Source: Ciona intestinalis (Eukaryota > Chordata > Ascidiacea > Phlebobranchia > Cionidae). From it: a stretch of DNA of 64,000 nt. Shown here piece after piece: positions 11,001 to 20,000 of this stretch. The notes under the pieces were generated by a model. That model was not told where the DNA came from. It was given only the letters and a program-made list of their open reading frames with translations, and made no database searches. The position numbers were made by a program, and so were the translations under genes. The stretch lies in the NCBI RefSeq assembly GCF_000224145.3, contig NC_020168.2, positions 1,871,171-1,935,170 of the forward strand, read 5' to 3'. Each line of letters starts with the position of its first letter. Position 1 is the stretch's first letter.

Positions 11001-14000
11001 AAGTAAAAACGAGAAAAGAAACAGAATCTGCTTCAATTTTTAAAGTACAGGAAGAAGCAGCAAATGTTATGAACAAAATTTTGGATTTGGAAAAATTACT
11101 GCATGAAAACAAGCAAGAGAATAATAGCAAACAGCATATGAATGAAGTTTCCGTTCTGAAAAACCAAATTAAACGACTGGAAGAAGAACTAAACAAAAGA
11201 ACTCGATTAGATACCAATCGAAATGAAAGATCAACCAAGAGAGAAGAAGAATTACAAATGAGGGTTAATTCGCTTAAAAATGAGTTGCAAGCGATGGTGA
11301 AACATGAAGAAACAGCAGAAAAACATTTTAAACAGTCTCAAGAAATTATTAACCGTGTTATTGCCCTGGAGAAACAGGTAAATGTCAAGTTAAATGCTGA
11401 TTCAAAATTGAACAATATAGAAGCAAAACAAGAGAAAAATGCTTTGAGAAAAATTAGTGATGGAATCTCATTGAATGATTTTTGGGATCTTATCCCAACT
11501 AAACAAAAATGTGATGCTGTATTAAAAGATAGTGGCACTGTTAACCTTAAAGAAGAATTGATTAAACAAAAAGATGATGCTTTTGTAAATGAAACCATTG
11601 CTGAAACAAATACTGTTGAGAGTAAGTTGCTTATTTTATATATTTATTCTTTATTGGTGACTATTTCTGTTTAAATATTGCAGTTCCTGCATGCGTTTTA
11701 TGTAGTTGCTTTGGTTTATGCTTGGTATTCCTATCTTGAGTGAGATTAAAGATGTTATAACTTACTTGGTTGGGGATTTATGATTTTATTTAATATTGAA
11801 ATCTATGTACTATAGTTTTAAATCAAATTTAATTTGTATAACTTTTTGGGATGCCTAAACAGAAATTATCAAACAGCTTTACAAAGTGGGGCAGCTAAAA
11901 AGGTTACTGCAGATTGATTTTGGAAAGCTTTCAGCTGTTTCAGCCACAAGCTTTCCTGAATTTAGAGATGCCTGCAAAGGAAAAACTCTGACCAAATAAT
12001 ATATAATGACAGAATGCACTTTCGAGATAGAAGAAAGGATCAGATGTGATATCGCACGGTCATCTTTACACTGCAAAGCTTTGAAGTGTTGTTGGGATCC
12101 ACATCCAAACCCAGAGATACCTGATTGCTTTTTTTCACGTATGTTAGATCAAACGATAACCAGCACAAAAAGATAACATTATTAACTTTTATTGAGGAAC
12201 TTGTACCTGCATTAATTTATGTGCTAAATTTAGTTGGCTACCCTAAGTCAGCAAGTTTATATTGCTGGCTAGGGTATTGTGCAATCAAATGAATCTGATT
12301 TTACAGTAATTTGAAAATTTGACATAATTGAAAAAATTAGGCCTACCACATAAAATTTAAGTGGTTTTATTTTACCACAAAATATTTTATGGATTTATTT
12401 GTACTGAACAATGTATTTTTTACCCATACGTAAGTTGACTGTTTGTAGACTTTTAAAATAAAATCTCTTATACTTGATTACAGGTGTTCAGCTTAGTAGA
12501 AAGTCTCAACAAATGAAAAAACTTGAAGATTCATATGAAAAGCTTCATGAAGGTAAAGAAGTTGATTGGGATGAATCAGTGAAGGAAAAAGAAGCGGATA
12601 AAACTAAAAAATCTACATGGGATGAAACTCTTGGAGTTGCTGATATAAAAACAGGTTTCAAAATTTAAGCTTCTTCTGTTACTTCTGCTACCAGGCATAG
12701 TATAAACAATATATCAATGGCTCATCTGGTATAAAAAAACGTATAGTCTTGTTACAATGTTTAACTATTCTATAAAGAAACAACAAGAAGCTTAAACAAT
12801 ATATCAATGGCTCATCTGGTATAAAAAAACGTATAGTGTATTTCCAACGTTTCGTCTGCCATACGGCGAGACTTCATCAGGGAATGATGAAAGTTAAACA
12901 TTGTAACAAGAAATATTTTTTTAACAGAAATAATATTGAAGTCAAAAACTGAAGCAATAGAAAACGCAAATGGTGAAACAAATGGCACAATGTTAGGTGA
13001 TAAAGATGGCAAACAGGAAACCAACGTAATCGAAGATAAAAAAACAGAAAATGACAAATCAGATACGACAGTTGATGATGTGAAAGATGAATTTCAATGG
13101 CAATCTGCACAGGCTTCCATCAAATTTGTACAACGAGAAACTGTTGTGCAGCAGGAAGGGGAAACTGAAACCAATGATCCATTAATTGATAATGGTAATA
13201 GAAAAAAAGAAAGTTTGAAACAAACTAATGAAATAGTGCCTAAAAAAGAACCACATCAAGAAAATTTTAAAAGCTCCCAAGGTATTAATCATTATTTTTA
13301 TAAAGTTGTGGTTTCTGTGAGCGTTATAGTTTACAAGATTTTCTTAATCTTGCAGATGAGCAAACGAATAATGATAGTACAGGAAAAGATGGGATGTCCG
13401 ATTACTCTGAAATACTTAAAACGGTTGGTAAAATATTATTCAAATTGACCAGTATATAAAATTTTAATATGCGTTTACATGTTTGTAGCTGTGGTTAAAA
13501 GTTGATATATCTGTATAGGAAAAAGTAAACAGAGATGGTGAACCATATGTTGAAAGTGTTGCTGTCAAAATCATGTTACTCGTATTTGAACTGCCGTTTG
13601 ACGTTGTATATGTATTGACTCCTTTAGCACTGTGGGTAAGTATGCCTTAATTAAGAATCTATTCGGAAAACAATAATTCTTTTTCTAGGTAGGTATCTAA
13701 CATATAATAATATATTTTTGTGTTTGTACTGTTTAAGATATTTACAGGTCATAATGTAACCATGATCAGTGGGTAGTAAACTGAAAATAGTTTCAGTTTT
13801 TAAGGTAAGGAAATACACTAACATATGACCACAGACAGCATATACTACAGATTAAAGAAGGTGAGTAGTAGAATCTGATAGATGATCCGATTAAACAGTG
13901 AATTTCAATCAATATATTGTTACTTTCAGGTTATTAACTTCAGCAATATTTATAGTTATTTTGAAAGAGTAAATCTTCCTTTAGTAGAAGACCAAGTTAA

Positions 14001-17000
14001 ATTATAGAATCTATACATATTGTTAGTGCTTAAAAAAATTAACAGCTGTAGTTAAATTGAAGTACTAAGCAGTAAACTAAATGGTACGTGGATGAAAGTA
14101 GAAATGTTGTGTTTCGCACAGATGCCTTTTTGGTAGTAAATTTCAAATAATTAATTATTGGACACATTAGTGGCATTAAAGATCCTTCATTTCATCATAG
14201 CCCAGTTTTCACAAAGTCTTGGATATATTTAATGTAATCAAATTATATATAGTCACAGAATACTCTCGTATAAATTAGCAAAATTACAATCGTTTAAGTA
14301 ATGATGTTAGCAAAACTGACGTCTGAAGGCTGTGCATTTGGGTAGTGTTCTTGTTGGAAATTAGGTAATTACAAATTGCGTTTTTTTACACTTTTTAATT
14401 TACGTGGCTATCTGTTAAAGCTATGATCTCTTTTACTAGTACGATGTTGTTTTATTTAAGAATTTAGTTTGCGTTTTGTGAATTTACTATGGCATAAAGA
14501 AGCATACTCTTGTTATTATTTACTTCAAGATGAAATATTTCCACACGCAAAAGTCTAGTAGTTTAGAATGCTTGCAACCAATTTGAATAACAATTTTTAT
14601 TTAAATTGGTTGATTGTTGTCCACCTAAAACAAAAATGTCATGTTTAAATTTCCCCCACTAATTTTATTGTACGAACATTTGCTTAAGTATTGAACACCC
14701 GACAAACGCATAGCAAGAAATAAAGTGTTTGCAGTCGGGTACCACGAATATTTATGTTAACCTTTGACCATTAGCCAAATATGCTGAGTCATGGTAGTGA
14801 CGAAAAATGACGTTGTCTGATGCGTCGTAAACTTCGTTGTCATTTTGTGAGTAACAGGAAAAACAGAACAATAAGAATGGCGTGTTTAATTTAATATATG
14901 GTATACTTTAACGCAGTCTCGACATTTTTTTAAAAAACCGGATTGCCGACTTATGTCGTGACGATTCGTTATACGCTGTTTTCGCTTTTTGGTTTAATTT
15001 GTTACGCGAGAATTTTCTACAGTGCCAAGTCGTAGTGTTAATAGGTCTGTGTTTTAGTTATAAATATTGCTTGCTGCCTCATGTCATAAATCTCAGTGTT
15101 AAGAAGGATGGATTCAGTTCATCAACACACAGAAGGCTTAAGTATTGCACTTCAGGATACCTTAAAAAATGCTGAAGAAAAATTAGACAATGTAAGTGAC
15201 AGCAGAGTTGTTTAAGTTTTTGTGTGATAGTTTGTCTGTTAAATGTAACCGAAGATAAAACAGTATAGTCAAGACAGTTAACATTGTTGCCTACTTACAC
15301 AGAAACAGCTACTTACATTTAAATTTTTAAAACTACAAAACGTAAAACAACATATAGTCAAGTGGGGTAATATAAAACAATGGGGTACTTGGATTGAGAA
15401 ATGACAACCCATGTAGCGTGCTAAATAGTTTTATTGCAAACAGCTTTTGTAAGTAAAAACTAAATTTAATTGGCTTAGAGTTTTTAGGCTTGTTTAATGT
15501 AAAAAAGGTTTGTGGGTATGCATATATATATTTAAAATTGTAATTATAAGAGAAAGGGAAAGCATTCTATTAAGGTTGTTAAAAAAGTATTAGGAGATTT
15601 TCTGCATACGATATATGATTATGGTTTGTATTATTACCTTGTACCTTCCTTGTTAATTTGTTTTTACTTAATTAAGTTAAGTCGACTAAGAAAACTTGTT
15701 TTTCTTGCACTAAAGTCTGAAAAATGTGCACAATTTTTATAATGAAATTCTACAAAAGCAAAAAATTCTAAAATTTTTCTTGACATTAATGTTTAATAAC
15801 TATTTTTCACATAAATTTTTAGTTTATTAGTTGGAAATAAAACTGAATTTATGGGAATTTTGTATTTTTTACCCCACTTGACTATATATCATAATTATAT
15901 ATTTGCTTGTTGAAATTNNNNNNNNNNNNNNNNNNNNNNNNNNNNNNNNNNNNNNNNNNNNNNNNNNTAAATATTGCTTGCTGCCTCATGTCATAAATCT
16001 CAGTGTTAAGAAGGATGGATTCAGTTCATCAACACACAGAAGGCTTAAGTATTGCACTTCAGGATACCTTAAAAAATGCTGAAGAAAAATTAGACAATGT
16101 AAGTGACAGCAGAGTTGTTTAAGTTTTTGTGTGATAGTTTGTCTGTTAAATGTAACCGAAGATAAAACAGTATAGTCAAGACAGTTAACATTGTTGCCTA
16201 CTTACACAGAAACAGCTACTTACATTTAAATTTTTAAAACTACAAAATGTAAAACAACATATAGTCAAGTGGGGTAATATAAAACAATGGGGTACTTGGA
16301 CTGAGAAATGACAACCCTTGTAGCGTGCTAAATAGTTTTATTGCAAACAGCTTTTGAAAGTAAAAACTAAATTTAATTGGCTTAGAGTTTTTAGGCTTGT
16401 TTAATGTAAAAAAGGTTTGTGGGTATGCATATAATATATTTAAAATTGTAGTTATAAGAGAAAGGGGAAGCATTCTATTAAGGTTGTTAAAAAAGTATTA
16501 GGAGATTTTCTGCATACGATATATGATTATGGTTTGTATTATTACCTTGTACCTTCCTTGTTAATTTGTTTTTAATTTTCCCGACATTAATGTTTAATAA
16601 CTATTTTTCACATAAATTTTTAGTTTATTAGTTGGAAATAAAACTGAATTTATGGGAATTTTGTATTTTTTACCCCACTTGACCATATGTCATAATTATA
16701 TATTTGCTTGTTGAAATTTTTGACCCTTTGTATTTTTGTTCACATGAAAATATGTCTTTCATTTGTAGTGGTTGTCGCTACTGCCACCAGAATATCAAGA
16801 TGATGTTTTTGGAATCAGCTGGCCAACCATTCTACTTACTACTGCGGTTGGATTCCTATTTTTATGGATCATGCTATGGCGTACCCGAGTGTCCAGACGA
16901 AACCGAAAACAACAGCAGCTAAATTCAGCACTGGTTGAACTGAAGGCCCAACTGGAAACAATGGCAAGCGAAAATCTTGAAAAAGAAAAGGAGTTTAAGG

Positions 17001-20000
17001 AAACACAAACAGAGGTTTGTAATTAACCGAACCTAAGTTTATTCTAAATACTAAACGAATCATTTGTAGTTTCATCTCACACCTAAGATGGTTGTTGTAT
17101 AAGTATTTTGTCTTTGCAGTTAGAAAAGAATCGAATAACGTTGAAAGAGGCATTGGAAGAAAAGTCTAAAGATAAAGATCTCCTGACAAACTTAAAGGTT
17201 GTATTGTATTATGAAATAGAAAAATGTTGCCTTATTATATTTCTTTTTAGCAAACTGTTAAGAAAATGCAACAAGAAATCAATTCAAAAGTATCCGAAAT
17301 TTCTGAATTTAATTCAAATTTGGTGGCTTCGCAAAAAGAGAAAAACCAATTAGAAAAAGTGGTAAATTGTTTTCTTATCATTCACACATTGTAGTTGCTG
17401 TCAATTTAGATTCTGATACAATAAAATTACTTTTTTTAGGTAACACAAAATCAGAAATCATTGGAACAAAAGCAAAAGGAAACTCAAGATGCAGAGAAGA
17501 AAGCAGCTCAACTAAAAAGTGAAATGAAAGATTTAGTTAAGCAAAGAAAAATGGTTGAAGAGAATCTTAAAGATTCTCAAGTAAGAATGTTAAGCTCAGT
17601 TTTGTTGTTGTTTTTATTAAATTCTGGATTTTTTGAAAGGATCGTTTAAAACGGGAAGAAAAGAAAAAGCAAGAATTGGAACAAAACCTGCAAACATCTA
17701 TGGACTCAGAGCAAAATTTATCAGAACAACTTAAATTACTTGAAAGCAAAGTTAAATCCACTATGGAGGAAAAACAAACCATGGAACAAGAAGTTGATGT
17801 TTTAAAAGATTGTCTTTTGCAATTTAAGGTAATGAAACAAGAAAAACAGTGCATATATACTGAATTGTTTTGTTGCTTTTGTTTTTTCATCAATATATAT
17901 AATATATGTTTTATGTATAAAATATATATATTTGTTATTTTAATTTAGTAAAGCTACTTAATCCCGGGTTACATTTATTTTTAGTCCAGAAAAGCTATTT
18001 GACAAGTTATTGTTTTCTTTAGGTTTCTAAAGCTTTATTATGAATTTTGCTTAATAGTTTATTAACTCCTTAGGGACGAGTAATGCAAATGTGCATTTTG
18101 AAACACGTGTTCACAAAAATGTTCATAAGTTGACTTATAGATAGTAAAATATCTTACAGTTGGTTTTATTTGAAAGAAGAAGCAATTGTCTATCAATATA
18201 ACGTTTGGAAAAAGGCATCATAGCATTTAAATTTTTTCACCAAACTTGATTTGAAAAGCATAAAGTATTTTTTTTTAAGAAGAGGGTGCGATTCTGCCCA
18301 AAAATTAAGGTTTATCGTCATTCTGGCAAATAAAAGCGATTTTGTTTGATCTCTATGTTTCTCTGGGGCCGCATAATTAACCGGTTAAAAAAGTGGTTTT
18401 GCAGAAAAATCGCTATGTCAGCTGTTTTACAAGTTTTTTTGGTATTATGAAGCAACTTTCACATAAATTATGTTTTTGTTTGTATTGTCTAACTTTGGCA
18501 ATATATTTGTTGTAGGGTGTACAGGAAGGGTTAACTGAAGATGGTGATGATGAACTTGATGAGGACAACTTAACTGATAAACAGGTGGATTATTTATTTG
18601 ATCTGCATATTTTATTATATTAAATATATATATTGATTATATTTCTGCAGAAAGAGAAACTAAAAGACCTGATTGATGTTTCTCGAATTCAACGACGTCT
18701 TAAACAAGCCGAGATGGAAAAAGGGAGACTTACTTTTGATCTTGAAGCAGAGAAGAAAGCAAGAGAAAAGAAAGAAGGTAAAATCACGATCTCTTACATT
18801 GGACTTTTACCATTGACTTGAATTTACCACAGAAATGGTAAGTGAATGGGAAGCAAAATGTGAGAATGAGCGTTTGATAAAAAGTAAGACAGAGAGGGAG
18901 TTACAAATGCTGCAAGCCAAGCTTAATGTCATGCAAGATTTCTATGCCAAAAGAGAAGTCGAAATGCAAGGGTAAGTTTGTTTATTGCACAATTTTTTTA
19001 AAAGATCTGTTAGTGTATATGGTTAGACTTATGCGAGTTAAAAAAGGTTCCTGTCAAATCACATATTAATGATATACAATAGGATATTTCATACCTTCCA
19101 TGAATAATACATACAAATAATCAATGCGTAATATAATATATACAATGTTCAATACCTCATAACATGGTGTATGTGGCGAGCATTAATTGCCAATGATAGT
19201 TATTGATAACCTAACAATAAAACCAGTGGTTGGACTTAGACAACCCAGGTTGATCCTACAATATAGAAATTATAGTAGCCATCAACAATGCCTTTCAATG
19301 GAACCACTAACATAGAATACAGCTACTTTACTAACTAGGCCCAAGCGGTCCCGATTCTAAAATAAAATTTTTGTTAATAAAAATAGCATTACAGTAATTA
19401 TAAATATTAACATTTGTCATAAAAAGAATAGGTACCGCCAGGGTCCAGTTAGTAAAGTGTCCAAATTTTATGTTTAAATAAAGTGTATCGAAAATGGCTG
19501 CTAAAATTTCAGTATTCTAGGACGACCTTGGTGTTGAACAACGCTCCTGTTTTAAAAAAAATTAAAATTTCTTGGTTTTAATTGCACAACTTGCCTCACC
19601 GTACATATGTATTTATTCTCACACCCTGCAAATTAAACTGAGAAATTGCTTAAATGCAAAGAACTCAGTGTATAGGTGGAAATGTGCAAACCACCAGAGC
19701 GTAAACAAAAGTTTTGTCAAATTTAAATGTTTAAACAACGATGTCTGCAACGTTGATAGAAAACTTGGTAAAGAGCAAAGTAATCGTGAGTCATCAGAAT
19801 CTAAGTTGGCTGAGAAGGATGAACGAACGTTACTCCTTGAGCAGAAGTTGGATGATTACAAGCAGATGATTGAAGATTCAAGGAAAGAGTATGAGGAGGA
19901 GAAAAAACAAAGAAAATCTGAAATTAATCAGTATGAGAAGAAAGCTCATGCAAACTGGGTAAGTTGTTTATATGGTTTTGCTTATTTTAAACACTCTGTA

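Noticed and set aside
11870..12130. Possible extra MIA3 exon after 'cctaaacag'
   Set aside because: The reading frame after this acceptor meets stops quickly and shows no coiled-coil pattern; the exon at 12484 fits in phase.
16015..16098. A second, independent alternative MIA3 first exon
   Set aside because: It is identical in layout to 15108-15191 across a placeholder gap with overlapping flanks, so it is the other allele rather than a further exon.
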